Shown here piece by piece: positions 35,954 through 44,446 of a DNA stretch of 64,000 bases (position 1 is the first letter of the stretch; every line of letters begins with the position of its first letter). This stretch comes from Candidatus Latescibacterota bacterium (GTDB taxonomy: Bacteria; Latescibacterota; UBA2968; UBA8231): contig JAJEGS010000036.1 of NCBI GenBank assembly GCA_022819745.1, positions 139,529 to 203,528 of the forward strand, in the 5' to 3' direction. Made by a program: the position numbers and the translations under genes. A model generated the notes under the pieces. The model saw only the letters and a list, made by a program, of their open reading frames with translations, was not told the origin of the DNA and did not search any database.

Positions 35954-37219
35954 TCACGCGCCCTCGTCTGCCAAGCGTTTGGCGTATTCGCCGCGCGGAA
36001 TGCGGAAGTACCCCTGAAAGTAGAGTACGCCCGCGGCCGTAATCACGGCACTGGTCAAAAACAACGCCCGATACCCCAGCGCGTCGATCATCCAGCCGCC
36101 GCCGAGCGAAACGCCGGCGATGCTGATGCCGTAGGCCATAGTCAGCGCCGAACTCATGGTCACCCGCCAGCGCTCGGGGACCAGCTCCTGCTGAAAGACA
36201 ATATAGACCGAGCGGCGGATCGAACTGAGCGCGACCAGGGCCATACACGCGGCTCCGGCCACCGCCCAATGGGCGATCAACGCGAGGGGAATGAGGCACA
36301 GCACCATCGCCCCGGACCCCACGGTTATCACCGGCACCCGACCAAAACGCCGACTGAGTGCAGGAGCGGCCAGCGCAGTACAGGCGGCTAGTAGCTGACC
36401 CCCGGCAGTCAAGCTGCCGATCAGCGCCGTGGAGACCCCGAGGCCGTCATCCATATAGACATTGAAGAAGACGCGGAGACTGTTTTCCGCAGCCATCTGC
36501 AAGAAGGTGACCAAGCTCAAGGCGAGGACGATAGCCAAGGGAAAGGGCGTCGTCTCGCCGCGTTCCCTAGCGGGCGGTTTGGGCGGACGGGAGCGGGTGG
36601 CGGCGATAGCACCGGCACTGATGAATAGCACGCCAGCGGCCAGCAGCAGCGGATAGCGATAGGGGGCCGGGTGGTCTTCGGGCAGGCCGAGGAGCGCAGA
36701 GAACAGGCCGGGCAGCAGGCCTCCGCACAAGCTGCCGGCAAAACCCGCCAGCGGCCACAGCGCCACCTGAGTCGAGAACACGTGATTGCGCAGGCGCGGC
36801 GGGCAGATCAGCGTCAGGAAGGGAATCGAGCAGACGAGGAAGAGCGTATTGCCGAGGACGCCGAGGGCATACGCCCCCATGATCCAAGCAAGCTGCGCGG
36901 CGGCAGGAGCAAACTCGCTGAGGGGCAACAAGCCAAAACCGAGGGCGGCGACCACCATGCCGACGATCATGCTCCGACGCGCCCCCCAGCGGTTGGCCAA
37001 CAGCCCTGCGGGCATACTCAAGAGGGCAAACGACAGTGCGCCAACGGCATTGACTTGGCCGATCAATTGGGGGCCATAGCCCAAGCGCAAAAGATACAGA
37101 TTGAGCAGGACCGTATAGACGCCGCCGAAAATCGTAAAGCCGATCAAGGCTTGGCTGAAAAGCACTAGGCGCACGTCGCGGTTGAAAAGCGCCAGCGCCT
37201 CGCGGTGAGTAGAGACCAA
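35954..37219 (-). CDS. MFS transporter
   Basis: 421 residues with about 12 hydrophobic segments. The loop between helices 2 and 3 reads GLLANRWGARRSMIVG, a typical major facilitator motif A variant, and a related RRFGRVPVITVG occurs in the second half, as expected for the duplicated six-helix fold. The substrate cannot be inferred; drug or sugar efflux families are equally possible. It is convergent with the anti-sigma gene (4 bp between stops) and divergent from the 37311 gene. Confidence 0.88.
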   Translation of the reverse strand: MVSTHREALALFNRDVRLVLFSQALIGFTIFGGVYTVLLNLYLLRLGYGPQLIGQVNAVGALSFALLSMPAGLLANRWGARRSMIVGMVVAALGFGLLPLSEFAPAAAQLAWIMGAYALGVLGNTLFLVCSIPFLTLICPPRLRNHVFSTQVALWPLAGFAGSLCGGLLPGLFSALLGLPEDHPAPYRYPLLLAAGVLFISAGAIAATRSRPPKPPARERGETTPFPLAIVLALSLVTFLQMAAENSLRVFFNVYMDDGLGVSTALIGSLTAGGQLLAACTALAAPALSRRFGRVPVITVGSGAMVLCLIPLALIAHWAVAGAACMALVALSSIRRSVYIVFQQELVPERWRVTMSSALTMAYGISIAGVSLGGGWMIDALGYRALFLTSAVITAAGVLYFQGYFRIPRGEYAKRLADEGA

Positions 37220-37310
37220 TTTCTTTTTTGACGAAATGAGGGAGGGCAGTTATGTATAGGGCGGTAAATCAACGGCTCGCCGCGAAAAAAGGCAATGCAG
37301 CAGAGGCGAT

Positions 37311-38225
37311 ATGGCACGCAGCGGAATTATTTGGTGCTTGTTGACATGGGCACCAAGCGTTTTGGCCCAAGAGACAATTCAAGTGCAGACGCCGGCTAGC
37401 ACCATGCACGAGTTGGCCCGCGTCGCCGCCGGTTATTTTGCAATGGGATCGGCCGAGGGACGGGCGGACGAGCAGCCGGTCCATCAAGTCTATCTCGACG
37501 AATTCTACATTGACCGCTTTGAGGTCAACAACGACCAGTACGCGGCCTTTTTGAACGACATTGACCGCAACGCAGACGAGGAAGGACACCTGCTGCTCGA
37601 TATGCGCGATGCCGACGTGCAGATCCGCTACGACGAAAGATACGCGCCGATTCCCGGCACCGAGCAGCGGCCGGTTGCCGAAGTCTCGTGGTACGGTGCC
37701 CGCGCGTATTGCACTTGGGCCGGTATGCAGTTGCCGACCGAGGCCATGTGGGAAAAGGCCGCCCGCGGCATTGACGGCCGCATCTATCCCTGGGGCGATT
37801 CCATCGACCGCAGCCGGGCCAACTACGGCAAAGAGGGCTGCTGCCGCGGCGACGACAGCGACGGCTTTTTCGACTCGGCCCCAGTAGGCTCTTATCAGCG
37901 CGGGATTTCGCCCTATGGGGCCTACGATATGGGGGGCAATGTCTGGGAGTGGGTGATGGATTGGTACGGCGAGGATTACTACGCGCAGAGCACTGAGCGC
38001 GATCCGCAGGGGCCGGACGCAGGAATCAGCCGAGTGCTGCGAGGCGGGTCAATGAGCAGCGATCCGTATCGCCTGCGCGCCACCGACCGCAGCGGGCTGC
38101 CGCCTTCGGCGAGCTACGTCATCGTCGGATTCCGCTGCGCTGCGCGCGGACTCTCCGCCACGGCAGTGCAGTCCGCAAGTTGGGGACAAATAAAGCGCAT
38201 GGCAGCGGAAGGCGATGTGCGGTGA
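37311..38225 (+). CDS. Secreted formylglycine-generating-enzyme-like (SUMF1) protein without catalytic cysteines
   Basis: 304 residues with a signal peptide (IIWCLLTWAPSVLAQ). SUMF1/FGE-sulfatase domain markers: GYFAMGSAEGRADEQPVH, DEFYIDRFEVNNDQY, PVAEVSWYGARAYCTWAG, LPTEAMWEKAARG, YPWGD, YDMGGNVWEWVMDWYG, VLRGGS, GFRCAARG. In true FGE the segment after GGS carries the copper-binding cysteine pair (form GGS..C...YC); here it reads GGSMSSDPYRLRATDRS with no cysteine. It is therefore probably a non-oxidase member that binds ligands or has another role, not the maturase of the sulfatase at 54684. It is secreted, whereas that sulfatase has no signal peptide. Confidence 0.87.
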   Translation: MARSGIIWCLLTWAPSVLAQETIQVQTPASTMHELARVAAGYFAMGSAEGRADEQPVHQVYLDEFYIDRFEVNNDQYAAFLNDIDRNADEEGHLLLDMRDADVQIRYDERYAPIPGTEQRPVAEVSWYGARAYCTWAGMQLPTEAMWEKAARGIDGRIYPWGDSIDRSRANYGKEGCCRGDDSDGFFDSAPVGSYQRGISPYGAYDMGGNVWEWVMDWYGEDYYAQSTERDPQGPDAGISRVLRGGSMSSDPYRLRATDRSGLPPSASYVIVGFRCAARGLSATAVQSASWGQIKRMAAEGDVR

Positions 38226-38238
38226 CCCGCACAAATGC

Positions 38239-38276
38239 AACCAGCCCCTTAGCTTGTGCAAGCTGAGGGGCTGGTT
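38239..38276. terminator. Long hairpin between the SUMF1-like gene and tRNA-Phe
   Basis: aaccagccccttagctt and its near-complement aagctgaggggctggtt form a 17-bp stem with one G-U-type mismatch. No long T-run follows on either strand. It lies at the 3' ends of the plus-strand 37311 gene and the minus-strand tRNA, so it may serve both. Confidence 0.6.
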
Positions 38277-38283
38277 ATAATAG

Positions 38284-38359
38284 TGGTGGCGCCTCGCGGA
38301 ATCGAACCGCGGACACAGAGATTTTCAGTCTCCTGCTCTACCTACTGAGCTAAAGCGCC
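38284..38359 (-). tRNA. tRNA-Phe (anticodon GAA)
   Basis: On the minus strand the acceptor arm GGCGCTT pairs with AGGCGCC, followed by the D arm (TAGCTCAGTAGGTAGAGC), the anticodon arm GGAGA-CTGAAAA-TCTCT with anticodon GAA, a short variable loop and the T arm CGCGG-TTCGATT-CCGCG. The 3' CCA is encoded (complement of tgg at 38284-38286). Total 76 nt. Confidence 0.95.
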
Positions 38360-38414
38360 ACCAAGAGGAAGATTAAAATTAAAGCCCCCCCATTTGCATT
38401 GTCAAGGATGCGCC

Positions 38415-38936
38415 ATGCCCGTCTCGATCATCCCGTTCAACATGCCCGAACCCGCTGAAATTCCTCCCCACATCGTCGCATCGCTCGAGGCCATGTCGCC
38501 AGACCAAGCCGTGATCCAAGGCATGGATTTGCTGCTGGGCATTGAGGCGGCAGACACCATCGTATATGAGCGCGTCGGCCAAGGGGTCGTCCACACGGCT
38601 GGCGCAGGAGCCGAGATCCTGCAGCGGGTGCTGGAACAAGACGGCGTGCGCTCCTTCGCCGATCAGGACGGGGCCGGTCACTCCGCGTTGTTGCTGGTGG
38701 GACAGGCCAGTGCCGACGAAGAAAGCCCCCTGCCAACAGGAGTAGTGCTATTCCTATTGGAGGGGGCTAAAAGCGGATCTATCGGCTTTAGCTACGTGTT
38801 GCCGCTCAAGGCCAGCGACGGCCAGCTATGGGGCGCGTTGACGCTGATTCGTCGAGCGGCGAGCGGACCGCTCAACCACGAGCAGCCCAACCTGTGCGAG
38901 GGTATGCGGCGCTTGTTGAGCCGGATGCGCGATTAG
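38415..38936 (+). CDS. GAF-like domain protein
   Basis: 173 residues from ATG 38415 (caaggatgcgcc upstream). The order ADTIVYERVGQGVVHTAGAGAEIL, GVRSFADQDG, HSALLLVGQA, GSIGFSYVLPLKASDGQLWGALTLIRR, then a terminal helix ending MRRLLSRMRD fits a small stand-alone GAF sensor fold. There is no output domain, so it may bind a ligand and act on a partner. Similarity is weak and the assignment tentative. Its stop overlaps the convergent glutaredoxin-like gene. Confidence 0.6.
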   Translation: MPVSIIPFNMPEPAEIPPHIVASLEAMSPDQAVIQGMDLLLGIEAADTIVYERVGQGVVHTAGAGAEILQRVLEQDGVRSFADQDGAGHSALLLVGQASADEESPLPTGVVLFLLEGAKSGSIGFSYVLPLKASDGQLWGALTLIRRAASGPLNHEQPNLCEGMRRLLSRMRD

Positions 38937-39202
38937 GCCGAGACCGGCTCTACTACTCCGTTTTCAAGCATCCAAGCCTCGACCTCGTCGCCATCGACGT
39001 CGGCCAGCATCTGGCCATTGATCTCGACGCAGGGCGAGAGGGGCTGGCCGCTTTTCTGCACCATCTCAGCGTAAATATCGGGATTGTTGATAATGTCTTT
39101 GTCTTCGTATGCCAAGCCGTATTTGGCGAAGGTGGTGCGCACGCTATTGCTCCAGCCGCAAACAGGCTTCAGATAGGCGACGATATGGGGGTTTTCGGCC
39201 AT
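38933..39202 (-). CDS. Glutaredoxin-like protein with CGWS active site
   Basis: 89 residues, the size of a classical glutaredoxin. HIVAYLKPVCGWSNSVRTTFAKYGLAYEDKDI shows the first beta-alpha unit with CGWS in place of CPYC or CGFS, so it has one N-terminal active-site cysteine and looks monothiol. SGQPLSPCVEING is the cis-proline segment and MLADVDGDEVEAWM the C-terminal helix region. Possible roles are glutathione-dependent reduction or iron-sulfur handling. Stop codons of this gene and the GAF-like gene overlap. Confidence 0.82.
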   Translation of the reverse strand: MAENPHIVAYLKPVCGWSNSVRTTFAKYGLAYEDKDIINNPDIYAEMVQKSGQPLSPCVEINGQMLADVDGDEVEAWMLENGVVEPVSA

Positions 39203-39294
39203 GATTGGGATTCCTTTCTGGCGTGATAGAAACGATTTTGCGTTTGGTGGAATATAGAGATGTGCCCCTCTCTGTCAAGCAGCGCATCGAGTGA

Positions 39295-39323
39295 TTGACG
39301 AACAGAATACCCAATGTTACATT
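39295..39323 (+). promoter_or_regulatory. Sigma-70-type promoter of murA
   Basis: TTGACG (39295-39300), a 17-base spacer and TACATT (39318-39323), about 57 bp before the murA ATG. The open frame starting at 39291 covers this promoter and is not the real start. Confidence 0.7.
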
Positions 39324-39380
39324 TGGAATATCCCCCTCCCCTTGGTGTATTTGCTCGCCCTCTTAAACTCAGGATTGGCA

Positions 39381-40652
39381 ATGAGTTCTACAGAAGTTCT
39401 TTTCGTGCGCGGGGGTCGTCCCCTCCAAGGAGAGGTCGAAGTTCAAGGGTCCAAAAACGCCGCTTTGCCCATGTTGGCCGCTTCGCTGTTGGCCACTGAA
39501 GGGCAAACCGTTTTGCACCGGGTACCCCCAGTCAACGACGTATTGGTGGCCCTAGAAGTGTTGCGTCGGCTCGGCGCACGCGTCGATTATGATGCAACCG
39601 AAGAAGTGGCCGTCCTAGACACCCGCGATGTCAAAGAGCACCGGCTGCCCGCGGATTTGACCAATCGCTTCCGCGCTTCGCTGCTTTTCGTTGGTCCGCT
39701 GTTGGCCCGCTTTGGCCGCGCATGGATCCAAGAGGTCGGCGGCTGTACGATTGGCTCTCGACCAACCGACTATCACTATCGCGGCTTTGCCCGGCTCGGG
39801 GCCGAGGTCGAAGGCGTGAACGGCGGCGGCATCGGCGCGGTGGCCAAGCAGCTATCCGGTGCCTTTATGTACTGCGACCTGCCCAGCCATACGGGGGTGG
39901 AAAACCTCATTATGGCCTCCTGTCTAGCAGAGGGCGAGTCCGCGATCGAAAACGCGGCCTCCGACCCAGAGATCGTCGATCTCGCATCGCTCCTGCAAAA
40001 GATGGGTGCCCAAGTCGAAGGGGTCGGTACGCGGCAAGTGCATATCAAGGGAGTCCGCGAGTTGGCGGGTGCCGAGCACACGATCATGTACGATCGCCTC
40101 GACGCCGGCCTGCTGATGATGGCGGGCGCGATTACCGGCGGCGACATCGCCCTCAAAGGCGTGATGCGCGATCATCTATACGTCTTTGAAGCCAAGCTCC
40201 AGCAAATGGGCGTCGAGATAGCGGAGGAAGGGGCGTGGATGCGGGTGCGCGGGCCAGAAACTTTGTCGCCGATCAACGTAGTAACCACCTTTTACCCCGG
40301 CTTCCCAACGGACCTGCAGCCCGGGATGACGGCCTTGGCGTGCATGGCCAAAGGCGATAGCTACATCCGCGAGACCGTATTTGAAGATCGCCTCGGCCAT
40401 GTCAAGGCCCTGCGCTCCTTCGGCGCTCGCATTGCACCGGAAAAGGACCGCTTGGTGTTGGTACACGGGCCAGCTCAGCTCAAAGGGGCCAAAGTCAAGG
40501 CCATGGACATTCGCGCCGGAGCCGCCTGTGTGCTCGCTGGCCTAGCGGCCGAGGGTTGCACCGAGATCAGCAATCTCTACCAACTCGACCGAGGGCATGC
40601 CCACATCGAACGCCGCCTGCGGGCCTTGGGGGCCGACATCGAAAGACACTAA
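39381..40652 (+). CDS. murA: UDP-N-acetylglucosamine 1-carboxyvinyltransferase MurA
   Basis: 423 residues from ATG 39381. VQGSKNAALPMLAASLL contains the conserved Lys-Asn (K25, N26), and GGCTIGSRPTDYH contains the catalytic, fosfomycin-target cysteine (C122). FYPGFPTDLQPGMTALA and MDIRAGAACVLAGLAAEG are further EPSP-synthase-fold signatures, and YQLDRGHAHIERRLRALGA is the usual C-terminus. It transfers enolpyruvate from PEP to UDP-GlcNAc, the first committed step of peptidoglycan synthesis, in the cytoplasm. It stands alone, with its own promoter and a following terminator. Because Cys is retained, the product should be fosfomycin-sensitive in principle. Confidence 0.97.
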   Translation: MSSTEVLFVRGGRPLQGEVEVQGSKNAALPMLAASLLATEGQTVLHRVPPVNDVLVALEVLRRLGARVDYDATEEVAVLDTRDVKEHRLPADLTNRFRASLLFVGPLLARFGRAWIQEVGGCTIGSRPTDYHYRGFARLGAEVEGVNGGGIGAVAKQLSGAFMYCDLPSHTGVENLIMASCLAEGESAIENAASDPEIVDLASLLQKMGAQVEGVGTRQVHIKGVRELAGAEHTIMYDRLDAGLLMMAGAITGGDIALKGVMRDHLYVFEAKLQQMGVEIAEEGAWMRVRGPETLSPINVVTTFYPGFPTDLQPGMTALACMAKGDSYIRETVFEDRLGHVKALRSFGARIAPEKDRLVLVHGPAQLKGAKVKAMDIRAGAACVLAGLAAEGCTEISNLYQLDRGHAHIERRLRALGADIERH

Positions 40653-40675
40653 GGCGCGTTGCGTCCAACGCTAAT

Positions 40676-40714
40676 AAGCGGTCGGGAGCTTGCGGCTCTC
40701 GGCCGCTTTTTTTT
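40676..40714 (+). terminator. Rho-independent terminator after murA
   Basis: agcggtcgggagc, ttgcg, gctctcggccgct (stem with G-U pairs) followed by eight T residues. Confidence 0.85.
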
Positions 40715-40743
40715 GCTTGTCTATTACTCTACAGGAGAATACC

Positions 40744-41868
40744 ATGATCGTAAATCCCGACACAGTATATCTAACGCGCTCGCCTATCGACCGCGCCGAC
40801 GCTCCCTTTGCGACCTACCGGGAGTTGGCCTATCGCACCCTCGCCGCCCTCGAGGTGCCGCTACCTGACGCAGGCACCATCTTACTCAAGCCCAACGCCA
40901 CGGTGCTCTATCCACCGGAAAAGCGCGTCATCACCCATCCCGGGTTTGTCGGCGGCCTGCTCGACGCCTTGCGCGACCGCGGCGTACCCGCCGAGCGCAT
41001 GGTGGTTGCCGACGGCCAGTCCGGGGAAAATCCCACGGCCGGGCACACTTGGGCACTGTGCGGCTATCGCGCCATGACCGAGGCACGGGGCGTGCGGCTC
41101 GCAGAAATGAACACCGACGAGGATTCGCGCATCGTCGAGGTCGCCGATGGCGTAGTGTACGAGCGCTATCCCCTGTACCGGGAAGTGACCGATTGCGCCT
41201 TCTTTTTCAACGTCCCCCTCGCCAAATGCCACAATTTGGGCTGCACGACCTTGTCGATTAAAAATCTGATGGGCATCATAGCCAAGCCCGAGCGACACCT
41301 GTGCGCGATCCAAGAGGTGGACAAGCCATTCGCCGAGCATCTTTGGCGGCTGACCGAAAGCGGCTACAGCCTCTTTGAAGACCGCTTCTATCACAAACTC
41401 TGCGATCTATTGGTCGCGCTGCGCGGTTTGGGGATGCCGCGGCTTTCAGTGGTAGATGGCCTTGTCGGCCGCGACGGCACGGCGTTTAACGAAGGGTCCA
41501 ACTACCCCCTCGGCTGGGCTGTGGCCGGAGTCAACGAGGTACACGTAGATACAGTCGCCACCTATCTGATGGGCCTCGATCCGCAGGCCACCCCCTATCT
41601 GCAATTCGCCCACGCCCGCGGCCTAGGGACCATTGACCCCGAGCAAATCGAGGTCGTTGATCTCGCCAGCGGTACTGCGCTCAGTGGAGAGGCTCTAGCC
41701 GAACTGAAACCCACCGCACCGCTGATGCCCATCTCTCGCTGCAAAGGCGGCTACTACAAGCGCTTTCGCACCGACGGCTCGGCTGTGCCTTGGCGCTTGG
41801 ACGAGGTCAATGCCCAACGCCAGCAGGACGGTCTGGCACCCGTTCCCTATGAGCCAGCCCGCGCCTGA
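40744..41868 (+). CDS. DUF362-family protein
   Basis: 374 residues from ATG 40744 (acaggagaatacc upstream); the open frame back to 40690 runs through the terminator region. TILLKPNATVLYPPEKRVITHPGFVGGLLDAL, VVADGQSGENP and FFFNVPLAKCHNLGCTTLSIKNLMGI are the recognisable DUF362 blocks. The biochemical role of DUF362 is not settled; several members are associated with iron-sulfur ferredoxin domains, but none is present here. The MazG-like gene overlaps its 3' end by 20 bp. Confidence 0.85.
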   Translation: MIVNPDTVYLTRSPIDRADAPFATYRELAYRTLAALEVPLPDAGTILLKPNATVLYPPEKRVITHPGFVGGLLDALRDRGVPAERMVVADGQSGENPTAGHTWALCGYRAMTEARGVRLAEMNTDEDSRIVEVADGVVYERYPLYREVTDCAFFFNVPLAKCHNLGCTTLSIKNLMGIIAKPERHLCAIQEVDKPFAEHLWRLTESGYSLFEDRFYHKLCDLLVALRGLGMPRLSVVDGLVGRDGTAFNEGSNYPLGWAVAGVNEVHVDTVATYLMGLDPQATPYLQFAHARGLGTIDPEQIEVVDLASGTALSGEALAELKPTAPLMPISRCKGGYYKRFRTDGSAVPWRLDEVNAQRQQDGLAPVPYEPARA

Positions 41869-42196
41869 GCACACCCTCCGCGCCTGCCAGCGAGCGGTGG
41901 ACGAGTGGATCGCCGATGTCGGCGTGCGCTACTTCTCCGAGCTGACCAATACGGCCGTGCTGATGGAGGAAGTCGGCGAATTGGCGCGGATCATGGCCCG
42001 CACCTATGGAGAGCAGAGCTTTAAGGAGGGCGAGGAAGCCGACCTCGGCATGGAGATGGCCGACGTGCTCTTCGTCCTCCTATGCCTTGCCAATCAGACC
42101 GGAGTTGACTTAGAGGAATCCTTCCAGCGCGCGCTGGCCAAGAAAACCCGACGCGACCGCCGGCGTCACGCGGAAAATCCCAAACTCCAATCTTGA
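41849..42196 (+). CDS. MazG-like nucleotide pyrophosphohydrolase
   Basis: 115 residues from ATG 41849, overlapping the DUF362 gene. The family metal-binding motif is clear: LMEEVGELARIM (EExxE) and, about 25 residues later, EMADVLFVLLCLANQTG (ExxD). Predicted all-alpha fold. It hydrolyses (d)NTPs to monophosphates and pyrophosphate, usually as house-cleaning. The C-terminus is very basic (KKTRRDRRRH). Confidence 0.88.
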   Translation: MSQPAPEHTLRACQRAVDEWIADVGVRYFSELTNTAVLMEEVGELARIMARTYGEQSFKEGEEADLGMEMADVLFVLLCLANQTGVDLEESFQRALAKKTRRDRRRHAENPKLQS

Positions 42197-42385
42197 GAAG
42201 CGGTCTCAAAAAGCAACGTATCCGCAGATGAACGCGGATGTGAAATCATAGCATTTCAAGACGGCTTCTGAGGTTCCACGGACTGCCCGCAATGCTACGA
42301 CCGACACGGCGTTGGCAGGTCGGCAAGTTGTGCTGTGCGTGACATCCGCTTACTTCTATACCCTCATTTTGCGAAAGGTCTGTCC

Positions 42386-43048
42386 ATGAGTTCCCGCAAC
42401 GGTTTTATCGAAACGCATATTTACGACTACATCCTCGCCAACTCGCTGCGCGACCGAGACGAGCTCAAGCGGTTGCGGCAGGAAACCCAAGCCATGCCCA
42501 TGGGCGGCATGCAGGTCTCGCCCGATCAGGGTCAGTTCATGGGGCTGCTCGTCGAACTGATCAACGCCAAGCGGATCGTCGAGGTGGGGACTTTTACTGG
42601 CTACAGCAGCATCGCGATGGCGCTGGCTCTGCCCGCAGACGGGCGTCTAATCGCCTGCGACGTCAGCGACGAGTTTACCAGCATCGCCCAGCGCTATTGG
42701 CAAGAGGTCGGCGTGGCCGACAAGATCGAATTGCGGTTGGGGCCAGCGGTAGCAACTCTCGACGGAATGCTCGCGGCCGGAGAAGCCGGTTGCTTCGACA
42801 TGGCCTTTATCGACGCGGACAAGGAAAACTACGACGCCTATTACGAGCGCTGTCTGCAACTATTGCGCCCAGGCGGCTTGATCCTAATCGACAACGTGCT
42901 GTGGGGCGGACGGCCCGCCGATGCCAACGAGCAGGACGAGAGCACCACGGCGATCCGAGCGCTCAACGCCAAAATCCACGCCGACGAGCGCGTGACCGCA
43001 TCCCTGCTGTCGATCGGCGACGGGTTGACGCTGGCGCGGAAGCGATGA
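42386..43048 (+). CDS. Class I SAM-dependent O-methyltransferase (CCoAMT/COMT-like)
   Basis: 220 residues from ATG 42386 (gaaaggtc upstream); the longer start at 42335 adds no family sequence. Motifs: MGGMQVSPDQGQFMGLLVELI, RIVEVGTFTGYSSIAMA (SAM-binding motif I), LIACDVSDEF, FDMAFIDADKENYDAYYERC with the metal-binding Asp residues, LIDNVLWGGRPAD. This is the small cation-dependent O-methyltransferase family acting on catechol-type hydroxyls. The physiological acceptor is unknown. Confidence 0.9.
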   Translation: MSSRNGFIETHIYDYILANSLRDRDELKRLRQETQAMPMGGMQVSPDQGQFMGLLVELINAKRIVEVGTFTGYSSIAMALALPADGRLIACDVSDEFTSIAQRYWQEVGVADKIELRLGPAVATLDGMLAAGEAGCFDMAFIDADKENYDAYYERCLQLLRPGGLILIDNVLWGGRPADANEQDESTTAIRALNAKIHADERVTASLLSIGDGLTLARKR

Positions 43049-43093
43049 CCTGTACAACTACAACACAGACGAAATAGCGGAGGAGACCCGACA

Positions 43094-43807
43094 ATGAACA
43101 AAATATGGGTCCTGCAAAACGTTCAGCCGGAAAACTTGGGGATCGCCGGCCAAGTCTTCCAAGGCTGCGGTCTCGAACCCGCCTACATACATACCTTTGC
43201 CGACGAAGAGATCCCCCGCTACATGGACGAGGCTACCGGCCTAGTGGTCTTGGGCGGCCCGATGGGCGTGTACGAACACGACCGCTACCCGTTTATAGAC
43301 GGAGCGATGCGCCTTATCGACCAAGCCCTAAAAGAAGACAAACCCGTACTCGGCATCTGCCTAGGCAGCCAGCTTTTGGCCACGGCTCTTGGCGCTCGGG
43401 TCGCCCGCGGTCCGCAGAAAGAAATCGGCTGGTATCCTATTGAGTTGAAGCCCGCCGCCAGCGAAGATCCACTGATGGGCGGGCTAGAATCATCTTTTAT
43501 AGGCTTTCACTGGCACGGCGACATCTTCGATCTGCCCAAGGGCGCTACGGCGCTGGCCTCTTCTGCTTGCACCGCCTACCAAGCGTTTTCTTATGGCCGG
43601 GCGGCGTATGGCGTCCTCTTCCACATGGAAGTTACCACGCAAATTATCGCCGATATGGTGCGGGCTTTTGCCGACGAGGTGCGCGAGGAGGGACTAGACG
43701 GCGGGCAAATCAAGGCCGACGCGGCCCAGCACTTGCCCGCCCTCCACGCTAACGGACGAACCTTCTTCCAAAACTGGGCGACCCTCTGCTTGGAGGCGGG
43801 TTCCTAG
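43094..43807 (+). CDS. Class I glutamine amidotransferase (GuaA-like, stand-alone)
   Basis: 237 residues with gcggaggaga upstream. LVVLGGPMGVYEHD (oxyanion strand), PVLGICLGSQLLATALGA (nucleophile Cys), IGFHWHGDIFDLP and GVLFHMEVTTQII (catalytic His and Glu). It lacks a synthetase domain. Such proteins transfer ammonia from glutamine to an unknown partner or hydrolyse gamma-glutamyl compounds. It is convergent with the RloB-like gene, 3 bp between stops. Confidence 0.87.
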   Translation: MNKIWVLQNVQPENLGIAGQVFQGCGLEPAYIHTFADEEIPRYMDEATGLVVLGGPMGVYEHDRYPFIDGAMRLIDQALKEDKPVLGICLGSQLLATALGARVARGPQKEIGWYPIELKPAASEDPLMGGLESSFIGFHWHGDIFDLPKGATALASSACTAYQAFSYGRAAYGVLFHMEVTTQIIADMVRAFADEVREEGLDGGQIKADAAQHLPALHANGRTFFQNWATLCLEAGS

Positions 43808-43810
43808 CCG

Positions 43811-44443
43811 CTAACTTTTGAGGGATTGCAAGTAGGCGACGAGGCAATGAACCTCAGTCGAAGGGTTCCATGATCCCGTTGCCTCGGCATCTGACAATGC
43901 AAGTCTCGCGTTGGACTTCGCGGTTTCTATCCGGCCTTCCAATACTTCGAAAACGTCTGCTCTACCCTTCGTGTAGTTGGGCAGATGCTGCCGCAGCTCT
44001 CTCACGCAATTTTCCGCTGCGGTCCTGTTGCCCGATGGTGCATAGGGACGACGATGGTAAGTAAAGTGCAACAGAAGCCAGAATTCAAAGCACGGCCAAG
44101 AGCGGGCCAACTTCAATTTGGCAGAATACGCTTCGTTAGACGCCGCATTGAAGTGCGCATGTTCGTCACGATCAAAGACGCAATAGACCGCGTCGTATCG
44201 ATCTCCCCGTCGTTTTTCGTCGTCCCGCAAGCTTTTTGCCTTATTGACCAGCGAGCTAGGATCCAAGCCGTTTGCATAGACCTCGACATTGGCGGTACTC
44301 AACCGGTACTGATCTTTTAGAGCCTGGAAGTACGATGGCTCCGTCTTGCTACCCTCACAGACGATGAGCACTCGATCGTACGGCTCCCGTTTAGGCCCTT
44401 TCCGTTGAAGCTGGCCGCGTTGGCGTGGTTTTCGTCGCGCCAT
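43811..44443 (-). CDS. RloB-like TOPRIM-type protein, anti-phage pair partner
   Basis: 210 residues. Basic N-terminus (MARRKPRQRGQLQRKG), then VLIVCEGSKTEPSYFQALK, the conserved Glu of the RloB/TOPRIM-like fold, and YDAVYCVFDRDEHAHF with the DxD acidic pair, then SWPCFEFWLLLHFTYHRRPY, the most typical RloB block. RloB-type proteins are predicted nucleases working with an AAA ATPase. It starts 3 bp after the RloA-like gene, so the two are coupled. AriB of PARIS is an analogous TOPRIM effector with an ATPase partner. Confidence 0.88.
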   Translation of the reverse strand: MARRKPRQRGQLQRKGPKREPYDRVLIVCEGSKTEPSYFQALKDQYRLSTANVEVYANGLDPSSLVNKAKSLRDDEKRRGDRYDAVYCVFDRDEHAHFNAASNEAYSAKLKLARSWPCFEFWLLLHFTYHRRPYAPSGNRTAAENCVRELRQHLPNYTKGRADVFEVLEGRIETAKSNARLALSDAEATGSWNPSTEVHCLVAYLQSLKS

Positions 44444-44446
44444 CGC

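Noticed and set aside
39291..39380. Upstream ATG extension of murA
   Set aside because: It covers the -35/-10 promoter (39295-39323), and MurA family similarity begins only at 39381.
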